A DNA stretch of 64,000 bases from Acanthochlamys bracteata (lineage: Eukaryota; Streptophyta; Magnoliopsida; Pandanales; Velloziaceae), in NCBI GenBank assembly GCA_019914995.1, contig CM034136.1, forward strand, positions 4,479,270 through 4,543,269, read 5' to 3'. Shown here piece after piece: positions 24,199 to 36,700 of this stretch. The position numbers and the translations under genes are program-made. Below the pieces are notes generated by a model, which was given only the letters and a program-made list of their open reading frames with translations, was not told the DNA's origin and did not search any database. The first letter of the stretch is position 1. Each line of letters opens with the position of its first letter.

Positions 24199-24366
24199 TG
24201 CAGTAGTCGGCCAACGGTAGTATTACTATTGGCTGACTGCCACAACGGCCATGCTGACGTCAGCATGACGTAATGCTGACGTCAACATAACAGAAAAAAT
24301 TTAATTTTTTTTTACCTGGTCAACGGTTAACGTTGACCAGGTCAAAGTCAATGTTGACCGGTCAAC
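24199..24366. promoter_or_regulatory. Palindrome-rich subterminal region of the hAT element
   Basis: This region, upstream of the transposase, contains an imperfect hairpin at 24199-24241 (GCAGTAGTCGGCCAACGG against TTGGCTGACTGC). It also has a perfect 16-bp palindrome ATGCTGACGTCAGCAT at 24251-24266, a near copy at 24273-24288, and several GGTCAAC/GTTGACC words at 24319-24366. hAT subterminal repeats usually bind transposase; TGACGTCA is also a bZIP site. Function is inferred. Confidence 0.55.
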
Positions 24367-24535
24367 AGAACAGTGCCGGGCGGGCGGGCTAACAAAATCG
24401 GCCCGTCCTGTCCATTGCACCTAGCCGGACCGGCCCGATCTTGTCACTGTTCACCGGGCCGGGCGAGCTGAGTACCGAACTAAATGGTCGGACTGCGGGC
24501 TGGCCCGTTTAGTCCAGCCCATATTTGCATCTCTA

Positions 24536-24543
24536 TGGTGGAA
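24536..24543 (+). repeat. hAT target-site duplication, right copy
   Basis: TGGTGGAA, identical to 21687-21694, directly after the CTCTA terminus. Confidence 0.93.
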
Positions 24544-24989
24544 TATGCTTATTTGGAAAATCAACTATCAACTTTTTGAATTTCAAAGAGTTTGAGACTG
24601 CTAAATAAATAGCTTTTCAAAAATAGAACTTATTTCAAGATTTTTTACAAAAATAAGTTTGATTTCTTTGACATAAAATATAAAGTTTATACATATAAAA
24701 TTTTTTTCAATATACAATTCATCTATATTTTTGAAGTTGTAAAAAAATTAGATACTGTAAAAAATTAATTCAGAAACGTGAAAATTATTTAAATAAAAAA
24801 GCACTTGGGAATGCATCTCTCCAAATCCTTTTCTATATCTTTTATGAATATCGGTCAGAAGCATAACGTGTGAACGAATTGTAAGGTACATTCTCACCCA
24901 ATATGTCAATCTCTATGAAGCTTGCTGATTTGTAAGCGCAGAATCCAGTTAAAAATCGGACCGCTCCACAACTCAGACAAGTGTTTTTT

Positions 24990-25210
24990 TTGAGTGGTTA
25001 TTGAAAAAAAACCTTTTTAAAAGAAAAAATATTTAAAAAATATTTTTTAAATGATTTTTATGTTTTTACTTAAAAAAATAATAAAAATAAATAATAAAAA
25101 AATTTCACTACGTAGAATTTTTTTATATTTTAAAATTTTTTAAAAAATTTGTAAAACATTTTAGAAATTTTATAAAAAAACATAAAATAAAAAATTGAAA
25201 AAAAAAACTC
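24990..25210. mobile_element. MITE-like AT-rich block
   Basis: Dense A/T with the AAAATAATAAAAATA...TTTTATATTTTAAAATTTTT interior seen in other blocks in the window. The ends are not resolved. Confidence 0.35.
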
Positions 25211-25258
25211 CCCTAAATATACTTACTATAATAGAAAAGTAACAAGTAGTTTTAATAA

Positions 25259-25519
25259 GGACGTGTTTACCAAGGGGGTGGAAAGTGGAGTTTTGGATGA
25301 AGTGAAGTTTTTAGAAAATAAATTTAAAAAATAAAATTAAAAATTAAAAATATTTAATAAAAAATAAAATTTTATATTAATTATATATTTATAGTAAGTG
25401 TTAAATTTCAATTTTAAAAAAATTTATTGATAAAAAAATTTTATTTTAATTTTTGTATGTGTTTATGTGAAACTTGAGTTTAAAGAAAGTTGAGTTTATG
25501 GGTGTTGTTAAACACGTCC
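25259..25519. mobile_element. Tourist-like MITE, 261 bp, TAA target duplication
   Basis: The ends are GGACGTGTTTA and TAAACACGTCC, a perfect 11-bp terminal inverted repeat. They are flanked by TAA at 25256-25258 and 25520-25522. The interior is AT-rich with no coding capacity. Inverted ends plus a 3-bp TWA duplication are the hallmarks of PIF/Harbinger-derived (Tourist) MITEs. Confidence 0.85.
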
Positions 25520-25899
25520 TAAGTCTCGAAACCAAACCAAAATCAAGTACAATGATAGTCGTCGTTAGACAGCGAGTTTCTCCAACTGCTAAATGCACCG
25601 GCAACTTAGTTGGTGACACACAATTCATCTCTCAAATAAAAGTGAACTATTGTAGCATTGTTCAAGACGCTCTTATCATGACACCTTCTATATCTCTAAT
25701 TTAAAAACACATTGTCATGCTTTTCTAAAAAAAGTAAAAAATTAGTGTGAAAGTACCCGCATCATAAAATAAGTAAACGCAGTGTAGAGTAAGGATTAGT
25801 GAATTTATTTGCTAACTTTTGAAGTTCCTCGTATCTTAACCAATTTTTCTCTAATTCTATTACTTTTTTGAAATGTTTTTTTCGGATTTCTATGACACT

Positions 25900-28800
25900 A
25901 CCACTGTTATCCCTATGTTGTCTATTGCATAAAATTTAAACTTGTAAAAAAAACTATTTTCGTTAAGAAATTCGCGTGATTCTCTTTCGTAGGAATCTTG
26001 AGAAAATTAATGCTCCCACTGAAAAATACGTTATGAACAAAATAATATTACACTTCAATATGTTTGTTTCTGAAATAAAATACTGAATCTTTTACAAGAT
26101 AAATGACACTTTAGTTATCACAAAATAGAAACGACTCTTTTTTGTGCTCAATTTTTTCCAACTATTTCTTCATCTAGATGCTCTTATGCGTGTTTGTCTT
26201 ACTGCCATATATTTTGCTTCTATTATGAAAAAAATTACAACATGTTATAATTTAGGACACCGACTAACGGCACCATCTATAATGATGAACACATAATCAG
26301 AGTGGATATTTTTTTATCAAAATCACCCGTATAAACTGAGTTTATAAAACCTCTAACGAAATATTCAGACCCTTTGTAATATAATCTAGTATTTAGAGTT
26401 TCTTTGATGTACCAAAATACTCTCTTGACAGCCATCCAGTCTTATTGTCTGAATTTGTCATTTATTTACTTAGTACTTGCACTGTTTAGGTAATGTTTGA
26501 TCGAATTTATACCATAGCATATATAAGACTTTCCCACTAGAAATGCATATCATATCCGGAATATCTCCATCTTCTTCTTAGCTTGGTTATGACATCCTAT
26601 ATAAGATAATTTTAAACTAAAAAAGGTATAAATACCGACTTATTTGTAAGCATACCAAACTATTATAACACATTCCTCAGGTAGTAGTTTAGGACGGTAT
26701 ATTATCTATATGTCGCCATATCTATATTTCAAAAATCTTGTTTGTTGGAACCAAATCCTTTTTATCAAATTTACTAATCAGTTGAGCATTCAGTTATTAG
26801 ATGTGTTCTATATTTTGATTTGACACAAGCATATTATCCACATATAGCAGCCAGATGATATATTCACCTTATTTATACTGCTTAATGTAACCATAAGAGT
26901 CGCAGACCAGTTTGTTATATCCAAGACTTTCAATACAATTATCAAATATGTTATACCAATACATTGATTCTTGTTTAAACCAATAAAAAGATTTGACTAA
27001 CCGATAAACTAATTTCTCCTTTTCTACCACGGCAAAGCATTCTAGTTAGATTATATATATCTACTTTTTTAACTCACCGTGTAATAATATCATTTTCAGG
27101 TCAATTTGACCAAAATGGAGAATCGATAATGCGTACAATGCTAAGACCTATATAAATTATTACCAAACGAACTATCAGAGAAAAGATCTCATCAAAATCT
27201 AACTCCTTCATTTTTTGCATAGCATATTACAGGCATTCGGGTAAGACACCGTTCTATTTGATCATTTCTAACACAATTGATTTTGTAGACCCGCTTATTA
27301 CCAATAGCTTTGTGACATTAACTTAGTGAAACTTGTTTTCAATTTTTATTTTTATGTAGTGCCTCAATTTGTTCTTACATAGCTTCCATCTAATGGATAG
27401 TATCTGTACTATCCAATATTTCTTTAGCAGTTGTTGGCTCTTCTTTATCAGAAAAAGTTTATAAGTAATGTTAGGCATAGACTTTAAATAACAATACGTA
27501 TATCTCTCAGGTGCTTTTCTCTTATGAGTTGAATGCCTATTTGGGTGAATTCTTAGAAATTTCTTTCTCATATATATCCCTTGGTTCATGCACAGAATCT
27601 TCTTTCTCATACCTATCCTCCAGATTAACCATGATCACTTTCTGAAGCAAGTCTTGCTTTTCAATGGCATTCACAGTGGTATCACCATCTTCTGATGTCC
27701 TTTGCAGCTAATTCTCTACAAAATTCACATCCTTACTGAAGAAAATCTTACGAACAATAGGATCTCATAAACGATACCCATAACATATTCATTATAATTT
27801 AAAATGTGCACTTTCTGAACTTTGAATTCAATTTGGATTTCTTCTGAGATTTATACATCAGAAATACTGTACAACTAAAAATATAAAACCGAGAATAATT
27901 AACAACATTATTAGTACATAATTTTTTTTTGCACTTTCAATCCAAGTTCAATACATAATAAACCGTATTTTAGCTGCTCTATTTAAAAAGAGTTTGCAAA
28001 TCAGCCCCTTCAAGCATAACTCTTACCCACTCAAATAATGTCCTATTGAATCGCTTCGTAACTCTATTCTGTTAGAGAGTATAAGGCACAAAGAACTACC
28101 ATTTGATCTCTTGTTCGGCTAAAAAAGATAAAAAAAGTTTTATTATTGTGTTCTCCTTTGTTGTCTGATCGTATGTACTTGATTCTACTATTAGAATCAA
28201 GTTCCACACGATCTTCAAAACACCTGGATAAAAAAAAAAAACTTTTAACTTCTTTCCGGTTGGATACACTCAGTCTTATTTAGAAAAATTATCGATAAAT
28301 ATTACTAAATATTTGACACCTCCAAGTGAAAGCTGTGGAGACTCCCACATATCTGAGTGAATCAAGTCAATAACGACTTTGGCCCTCGAGAATAGTCTTT
28401 CAAACTTGGTATGGTGCTATCTTTCGGTAACATAATCGTCACTAAGCAGCAACTTAATATCGAATAGCTATGGCAAGAGCTTCTGAGTATAAAGGATGTT
28501 AAAGCTATTATACGAAATATTGTTAACTTTAAGTGTCACATTCGAGTTACATTATCTATACTAGTGCTTGATGCCACATTTGCATCTCCATATGAAAGTG
28601 TCACAGTAAACACTTGTTACAAATTGGAATCAATCTTCTCCCCCTCAAGACTTCCTATTCGTCCTAGATGACATTTATAATAACACCATCTATCCGGATC
28701 TTACAATTAATGTCATCATATTGTACAATATATAGCATTTTTTTTGTGAGATCAAGTATATTACGTACCTTACTGATGATGAGAATTCTTCTATATTTTC

Positions 28801-31045
28801 CCTTCAGCATGATGGAACCAACTCTAATAACTTTAAACACTTATCTATTTTTATCCTTATGCTAATGTCAGAAATTGCTTCATACTCATACTACCATTAT
28901 GTTCTGGATGTTATGTATCAAGCTGTTCCTAAATTCAAACATAAAAGAATTTGGCCTTGTCTTTGATAACAATTACTATTTCATCGATTCGAGCCTCGGC
29001 ATCATCCGAGTTGTATGCCACACACGCTTGAGACTTGGAGATTTTTTACACCTCATTCTTTGGCCAATGATTTGCACACATGCTTATAATGTGCCCAAGA
29101 TTTCCGAAAACAAAACACTTTACTTTCACTTGTTACTCTTTTGTCACTTTTTCCAAAATTCTACTTCTTTTTCTTAGCTTGTGGCAACTGTAAGACTTCC
29201 GCTTGTTGTCCACTAGGCACAATATCAAGCTTATTTTTACATCAACTTTTTTCTTCAACAACAGATGCGACAACAATTTCATAAACAAGTGATTTAAAAT
29301 CATTATTTCTTGTTTGGTCTATAACAATTTGGTCATAAGAACTTGTAAGATTTTGGAGTAGAATTAAGGCATTTCTCATCAGTTTGTATCTTCTTCTCTA
29401 GTGTTGTCAGTTAAGGAAAAAAAAGACTTCATTCCACTAAAAATATCAGCCACAGAAGAAAGTTCTGTCCAGACAGTATATAAATTTCATATCAAGAATA
29501 CGACATGCTGAATTAACTTCTTAGCATAAACTTACTAAATTTTTTTTTCAAATCACTTTTGCGGTCTTTTGCTCTACACATTTAGAAGCACATGATCAGT
29601 AGAAAAAGATATAAATTTTTTATAGTATGTTTTTCCATTTTTTGATATATATCATATTGTCGGAACGATCCTTCAGTGCGATTTTCTTTAGTTAGAATTG
29701 ACAAAATTCTCATAAATATGGACATAACTATTTAAATATGTTGGACTAAATTGTACATACCAGCGGATACTTGTGAACTATTTGATGAAAAGCTCATCAA
29801 GGTGGCTTTATATCTAATAGAATATCATATAAAGTCGATCTTAAAGTTCGATACTGCTTGAGGAACTACACTCTAGATTTGGTCTCGGCCTTAATTTTCT
29901 TATCAAACAGCATAAAAGATTGTTCATCACCAAGATTGTTAGGATCGAAATTTTATGTATGATCGTAAAATCGGAAGTTTAAATAAGATCGTAAGATCTT
30001 ATTTTTTCATAATTTTTTTATAAATTTATTTAATGCTTTTAAAATTTTAGATAGTACTTATTAAAAATGTTGAAATTTAAATTTTTTTTTATATTTCATC
30101 TTAATGTAATAAATTAACAATGTTCATATTTATAGTTCAGATAAACTATATCATTAACAATTTTTTATATTCATTTAGTTCATTATCACAATATCTTTAT
30201 ATATTATGTTATTATTTGTAAATGTACACTTATATCATATTTGAAAAATCTAATTCTTTATATAATCAAACAATTCATTTTTATCGCCTCAACATAAAGA
30301 GAAAAAATATAATTCAAAACACCACCACACAGAAAATATTTTGCTTTCATAATAAATCTCTTACGAAATAAACTAAACATAACTGCACTCGCTACAAACG
30401 AACGACTGATCCTTTTTAGTTTTTTCAGCTTCACTCAAAATTCTCAAGAGCTATTCTGATTGATGAAAATTTTTTATAAGCTGAAATCATAAGATCGCAA
30501 GTAAAATCAGGATCTTAGGATTAAGATCGGGATCTTACAGATTTGAAATAAAATCGGGATCTTGTATCAAGTAGGATCGTTTTGTTTATGTAAAACCGTA
30601 AAATCGTAAGATTTTAAAATTTAAATCGGAATTTCAATAACCATGTTCATCACTCTTCTTCAATCTTGTAAATAGGAGATTGTGTTAGCTCTTACAGGCT
30701 CGGCTTCTTAGTTTCTTTATTGGGTAGTAACATTATCATATGTTATAGCTTTTATTATAAATTACACGTGGGTTATATTTCCACGATCGACACAAAGTAA
30801 ATGGCATGTTTAGATTGTCACCTTATTGCATCTGTGTCGTCCATATACCTACAACCAATAGAAAAAGTGATTAGAACTCGATGTCAGACTGTTACCTCAC
30901 CTCTATTCTACCATGCCAGTACGTTTGGGTAGGAATGCTTCTCGGTGTCTCTCCCAACTTTTGAATTGACTTGGTTGATACGTTTTTCTCACATCTTCTT
31001 ACATTTGTGATGAAGAAACACCTTTTGCCTCTAATGATACAAGTT
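25900..31045 (-). mobile_element. Decayed Ty1-copia retrotransposon body, minus strand
   Basis: Many stops and frameshifts interrupt it, but domains occur in the copia order when read right to left. Gag-like sequence lies at about 29000-30900. GAG-pre-integrase and integrase core lie at about 28250-28520 (LIHSDMWESPQLSLGG, YLVIFIDNFSK). Reverse transcriptase is at about 26500-27400 (recognisable LHGEL). RNase H is at about 25950-26300 (resembling the EAEYMA and RTKHI-type blocks). A primer-binding-like TTGTATCATTAGAG occurs on the minus strand at about 31029-31042, degenerate for initiator tRNA-Met. No paired LTRs were recognised. A younger element is inserted at 29931-30643. Exact ends are uncertain. 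Confidence 0.75.
29931..30643. mobile_element. Nested non-autonomous DNA transposon (713 bp) inside the copia relic
   Basis: The copy is flanked by a direct duplication TGTTCATCAC at 29921-29930 and 30644-30653; removing one copy plus the insert restores continuous copia sequence. Both ends are rich in ATCGTAAGATC and GGATCTTA words in opposing orientation and related to each other (ATCGTAAAATC left, CGTAAAATCGTAAGAT right). No ORF is present. A 9-10-bp duplication would fit a Mutator-like (MULE) non-autonomous element. Confidence 0.7.
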
Positions 31046-32044
31046 GACTGAAATATGTTATAATACTTGGCTAGTCATTTTCATTAATTTTAGAAGTTGG
31101 ACCTCACGATCTCTTTACATGTTTCTTTGTCATAATGTGGATCTCCACACTTCTCCATGCCTCCTTCTTGTAGTCTTCAATATCGCCGATCATAATTCTT
31201 TCTTCAGGATTTCTGTAATTGGTATGCTTATGATTAGATTTCTCACAATTAAAACAGTACATACCAACTTGTCAATTTGCATGCTATCTGCTTCTCCATC
31301 GTGCAGCCATATGGTGTGCAGTTGATGGATTAATAGCATAGAACATACATACAAAATTTTAAGCTTATATCTATAGTCTCGTAGATAGTAGTTAGTCTTA
31401 TGCTGATAGGATTATGTTGTATACTCATCCACCGTTTACATGCACTATCGCAAATATGTAACTTATTACATATTAGTCTTTGAAAGTTGTAGTCATAAAT
31501 TCAGCGAACATCTTTTTCAACTTCTGCTAAGGGATGTCATCTTGATCAGAATTTGCAATTGTGTCTTATCGAATTTCGACATATAATCATTGCGATCGGA
31601 ATCATCGATTGAACACCGGAGCTACGGCTCCATAACAGAGTTTAGGTGCCCAAAAATGCCATTAGATGTTTGTTAATTATGACACTGGTAAATACAATTG
31701 CGTTATCCGTCTTGACCTTCATGTTCCTCTACTTGATTTTGTACAGCTTTTCGAGTCTTATCATCCCTTAATTTCAGAAATAAACATACCTCTAATATTA
31801 ACTGATGTAGCCAAAGTTATACATAATAGAAGATTTAGAAAAAATGTATGTTCCTACAGATATGAAAGTAATCGAGATAAATACATTGTTTTGTTAATTT
31901 GTTACAAGAATACCAAAATTTGAAAGTTCCTAACATTCAGTTGAGTCGTTGCAAGAACATACAACATAATAGGTATAAACTAATTTCTAAAGAATAACGA
32001 AAAGTGAAAATAAAAAAACTTTCAAATTATTCAAATTAAATTTA
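31046..32044. other. Unassigned AT-rich sequence next to the copia relic
   Basis: It may contain a decayed copia 5' LTR or flanking DNA. No matching sequence was found on the other side. The frames 31044-31325 and 31666-31923 have no recognisable domain. Confidence 0.35.
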
Positions 32045-32305
32045 GAGCGCGTTTGCCATAACGTTTCAAAAACTACTTTTCAACTTTTTCCCATTTCACA
32101 TTTTTCAATATATATTTTATAAGTATTTAAAAAAATTATTTAAAAATTTAGAAAGTGTAGAAAAATTCTACGTAATGAGATCTTTTTATTGTATATTTTT
32201 ATTATTTTTTTAAAAGTACAAAAATAGAGCTTGTTTTTCAAAAAAGATAAAAATACCCTCCATTTCAAAAAAACTTTATTTTATAAGTAATCCCAAACGT
32301 CCCCC
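32045..32305. mobile_element. Tourist-like MITE, 261 bp, TTA target duplication
   Basis: The left end GAGCGCGTTTGCCATAAC pairs imperfectly with the complement of the right end, GGGGGACGTTTGGGATTAC. TTA flanks both sides (32042-32044 and 32306-32308). The interior resembles 8221-8480. No ORF. Confidence 0.7.
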
Positions 32306-32995
32306 TTATATTTAGCTTCAGGCTTATAACCATATCAAAATGAAGTCATAAAGAAAATAATAAATATTATAATTTTCTTAATATTTCAAAATTAGAAAGA
32401 AAATCTAATAACCTAAAACAAAAAGGTAGAACTAGCCAAAAGTAATAATACAGAAAAAATATAATTATAATATAAGAAACCATCTCAATGTCTAACTCTA
32501 TTTAAGCAGCTAATTTTTGAGCGATTAGTATGTGCAGCATCAAAAACTAACAGCAAATTGGTGCATAATACCCAAATTTCCGTGCGTCAACTTCTACCAT
32601 CCACTGTTCCATTTCCAAGAAGCATTACTTAATTATAATGAATAAAATTTCAAGAAGATGCAAATACTCTTGTGGGCCAATACAGCCTGCAATTCCAATG
32701 CACACACTTTAGCCCACTACTCCCAAAACTCGTAACAATAACATTACTTAATTAATTGTAACTATAATAATAATATAATAATAATAAATAATATAAAAGA
32801 ATAATAATAATAAAACAACCAACGGCCAACTTTCAAATCAACGACAAATCCATCTCTCGGAAATTATTTCTGCCTCCTCTCCAGGAAACTTCCTGGAAGC
32901 TCACGCGTGCTTCTCCTATAACAACCCCTCCATCTTCTCTACTCCCTTCTTCCTCCCAAGCCCATCCTGCTCTGTCTCCTTTAAGCTAGCTTGCT

Positions 32996-33706
32996 ATGAA
33001 GCTAAACGTTAGATCATTGTTAACCAACGTCAAGCTTTCTTCTTTTTCTCCTTCTCCTCCTCCTAGTAGCAAAACTTCAGCAGAAGAGAAGAAGAACAAG
33101 AAGACCAGATCACTCTCACGATCAAGAAGCGAAACAGCGACTTCCTTCGGTTCAACAAGCTCCACGTCAGACGAATCTCTCCGATGCGTACCCAGCACAC
33201 CGACATCCGTCCTCCATCCACCGCCTCCTCGCCGCACCGTCTCCGACGAGTTTTACTGCTCTTCTTTATCCTCTGATGGAAGTTTGACTTCTGAACTGTT
33301 TAGTGTTCTTGATCTAGATAAAGATGGAAAGATCACTAAGCGTGAGCTAGCTTTGTTCTTGTCTCGGCTCAGCGCTTGCACGCCGAGTGAAGAAGAAATC
33401 TCTGCGATGGTGGCTGAAATTGATCGGGACGGTGACGGATGTATTACTATTGAAGAGCTTGGTGCTCTTGGAGAAGCTTTGAGCCCGAGTACTGGGGCAG
33501 TAGAAGAGCTAAGGGACGCGTTTGATGTGTTTGATGCTGATAAAGACGGGAAGATTTCAGCGGAGGAGTTGTATCAGGTGTTCAGAGTTCTGGGCGAAAG
33601 TTGCACGATCGATCAGTGCATGAGGATGATTGGGAGCGTCGATACTGATGGTGATGGCTTTGTTTGCTTTAACGATTTCGTGCGAATGATGGCGGCACAA
33701 GGATGA
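32996..33706 (+). CDS. Calmodulin-like protein with four EF-hands (CML35/36-type)
   Basis: An intronless 236-residue frame. The first 100 residues are Ser/Pro-rich and basic (KKNKKTRSLSRSRSE), without a clear signal or membrane segment. Four EF-hand loops follow: residues 106-117 (DLDKDGKITKRE), 143-154 (DRDGDGCITIEE), 180-191 (DADKDGKISAEE) and 216-227 (DTDGDGFVCFND). The first three loops end in Glu at position 12. The fourth ends in Asp (…FND), so its calcium affinity may be lower. Such CMLs are calcium sensors that bind targets in response to calcium signals. The long N-terminal extension resembles the CML35/36 group; that subgroup is inferred. The leader contains CACGCGTG, a G-box-like site, about 95 bp upstream. 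An in-frame TAG precedes the ATG closely, which fixes the start. Confidence 0.92.
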   Translation: MKLNVRSLLTNVKLSSFSPSPPPSSKTSAEEKKNKKTRSLSRSRSETATSFGSTSSTSDESLRCVPSTPTSVLHPPPPRRTVSDEFYCSSLSSDGSLTSELFSVLDLDKDGKITKRELALFLSRLSACTPSEEEISAMVAEIDRDGDGCITIEELGALGEALSPSTGAVEELRDAFDVFDADKDGKISAEELYQVFRVLGESCTIDQCMRMIGSVDTDGDGFVCFNDFVRMMAAQG

Positions 33707-36700
33707 TTGTTGATCATGGTTGCTCCAATGACCCCTGTTGAACACTTCAGAACAAGGTGTAGATGAGGAAGAAGAAGAGTTTGGGTAATAAGGGATCAAT
33801 CAAGGATTATATATGTAGATTGTTTCCTTGTTTTGTTGCTATGATGGTAATTATATTAAGAGAAATTTCCCAATCTGTTGATTGAGCATTGATTTTGATA
33901 TATGAATGAAACCAAGCTTACTTTTCATCCTCTATTATCTATATATTGCTTATTCTACTGGAAATGGTGAATCCTTAGCAGTGCTGGTTATGTTATCTGC
34001 TGTATTTTGGCCAAATTTCTTATGTTCAATATTTGGAAACTCTGCTGCTAGTTTCTTTTGTTTCTGTTTTATTTACTCCGTAGTTGTTTCTGTTCTGAAT
34101 GACTTCAAAATTCATAACTACAAATATTTCTAACTTGTATCTGTCATAATCCGTGACTATTCTGTGTAAATTTCTTGGAAGTTTCTTATTATTAGTTCAT
34201 ACTTATCTTCACTATGAAAATTGCAATGACGAGGGCAATCATTTTCGCGAAATTGACTGATATCTTAAGAAGAAAATTAGAAGTTGGCAAAAATAATCTA
34301 TGAAGGGCAAACGTCTTCTTCCAACTATTTGTTATCAAGCATTAGCAATGAAACTGCGACTTAGTGGAGTGCGACATCGTCACAATGTGTTAAAAAAAAA
34401 AGTTAAACATTCCAAGCTTGATGCTGAAACAACAGAGGACTTGTGAGAAGTAGGTGGCAGTTTCCTGAGAAAGGTAGGATTGAACAATTGAAGAATATTA
34501 CAACGAAGACTTGGTTGTGATCCAAGAGCTATTTGTATGTACGTCGCAATCAATCCTTAGAAGAAGCTGCATCCGTGACCTCTTCCACGCGAAAGCGTCC
34601 TGTCCCCGTCTTCTTCTTCATTGCTTTCGGTATATACTACTTTCTGCATTACAATTGGGGGAAAGTTTAATAGTGCTTTTTAAAATATTTTTTTAAAGTT
34701 TTATTAATTTTAAAAATAATTTTATTTTTAAAAATAATAATTAAATTTTTTATGTAAATTTTTTTATATTTTTTAAAATTAAATAAATTTTATAAAAACT
34801 TATTTTAAAATATAAATTAAAAAATTAAAAATCTGTTAAAATTCAATGCCACAGCCTCTGCTTATAACATAACACACTGTTCGTGTTTTCTTTGTTAGGT
34901 CCCCCACCTGATAATTCGCGTAAGTCGTAACTTTTCTTCTGCTTCTTGGAACTCTCCAGAGAGTGATTAATTTGCATTCTCAATGATTTCTCTGTTTAAG
35001 AGCTCATCTGACGGTGTTATTATTTTATTCTAATTTTTTTTTATAGTTTTTAATAAATGTTTTTAAATTTTTTTAAATACAGTAAGATATTATTATTATT
35101 ATTATAGTTTTAAATAAAATAAATTTTATTTAAAATTTTAAAATAATTTTATTTAAAATTTCTTTTATTCCTAAATACTCCGTAAGTATATGCAGAGTGA
35201 ATGTATTCTGATAAGTTACGATTTTTCTCAGCGTAGTTTTAAATGGCTCAAAACTACGTCCTATTTATGTCGTGGTTTTCTGGTTTATACGTGATCCGGA
35301 AGTAAATTTTTTAATTATTTTAAAATAAGTTTTATAGAATAAAATTATCAAATGAAACATAATTACTCCTCAAATCTTACAACTTTGGTCCTTATCTGTT
35401 AACGTTGCCATAAGTGCTAATAGAATTTTTTTAAAATAAAAAATATTTTTATTTTTTTTAAAAATGAGTTTTATTTTTTTATATTTAAAAAAATAAAAAA
35501 ATATGTAATAAAAAATTTCACTCTGTATAATTTTTTTATATTTTTTAAATTTTTAAATAAATATTTTATATACTTAAAAAATATAAAATAAATAAAAATT
35601 AAAAAATAATTTTAAAAAGCTCTTTCAAAAACGCTATAATTCAGATATTCCAACGACATGCTTTTCAATTACGAAAACAAGAGGAAGTCAATTTTCTAAC
35701 CGTATTAAAATAGTGTCTGAAATGCTCATAAAAAGTTAAATAAAAATATATTGTGGAAAATAAATTTTATTTTTATTTAAAAAAATAATAAAAGCGGTAT
35801 AGAAACAATTCATATTTGTTGCGGAAAAATGTAACGGAATATGTTCCTGCCAAATCTGTCGCAACTCTGCATCTTCATATTCATTATGCTCAAGGAATGT
35901 TTGGCATAGTTATGCCAACTTTTTCTATATTCTTTTGTCTCTCCAGTTTTTACTTTACATTTTTAAAAAAGAAATTTAAAATGTAATAAATTATCATTAT
36001 AAATTTATTATATACATAAAATTTTATTTTTATTTAGCTAAAAATATAGAATTCTATAAATTTTTACAGAGACGTGCATCAACTGCCAATAGCCTACTAC
36101 ATAAATTTTCCGAGACCAAATGATAGGTTTTTTTTTCTTTTAAATCCTCTTCATGCTGTTAAGATACACATATTGAAAGCAAACTAGTAGATATTACAAT
36201 ACTTATAAATAATTTCTTAAAATAAAAATGTTTTATTTTATTTCAATAAGCGACCTTTTTTAGTTTTTGATTTTAAAAAATAAAAATAAGTAAGACTGAC
36301 TACATAAATATTTTACTATTCAAATTTTTAAATAAATTTATTATAAAATAAAATATTAATAAAAAAATGTTTAGAATAAGATATCAAACCGCCTCTAAAG
36401 TTGTTATCCGAATATTTTGTATATAGTTTTGACTTTCGTATTCTAATCTTGTCTCGTTACACACTCAATTGTATTTATTAATGGTTGCAATCTTAATTGT
36501 TTCGCGTATATTGTCTAGAATGTTTGCTAAGTATTTATTAATTATTGTGTTGAACATCATGTCAATCATAAACCTTCACGTTGTCACAGCGCAATCTTCG
36601 GTTTCATTTTATAAATAGAGACCTTATCTACTTTTATTAAGGGCAAATTAATTTTCCTGTAAACTAAAATATAAAATATGAGATTACAAAAAGTAAATTA

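Larger units (their letters stand above)
21695..24535 (-). mobile_element. hAT DNA transposon, 2841 bp, complete ends
   Basis: The element begins TAGAGATACA and its other end, read inward, begins TAGAGATGCA: a 9/10 terminal inverted repeat. It is bounded by exact 8-bp TGGTGGAA duplications. It carries one minus-strand transposase frame (21885-23975) interrupted by stop codons, so it cannot be autonomous. The right subterminal part is GC-rich (GGGCCGG and CGGCCCG words), the left is AT-rich. The exact duplication suggests a not very old insertion. Confidence 0.93.
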
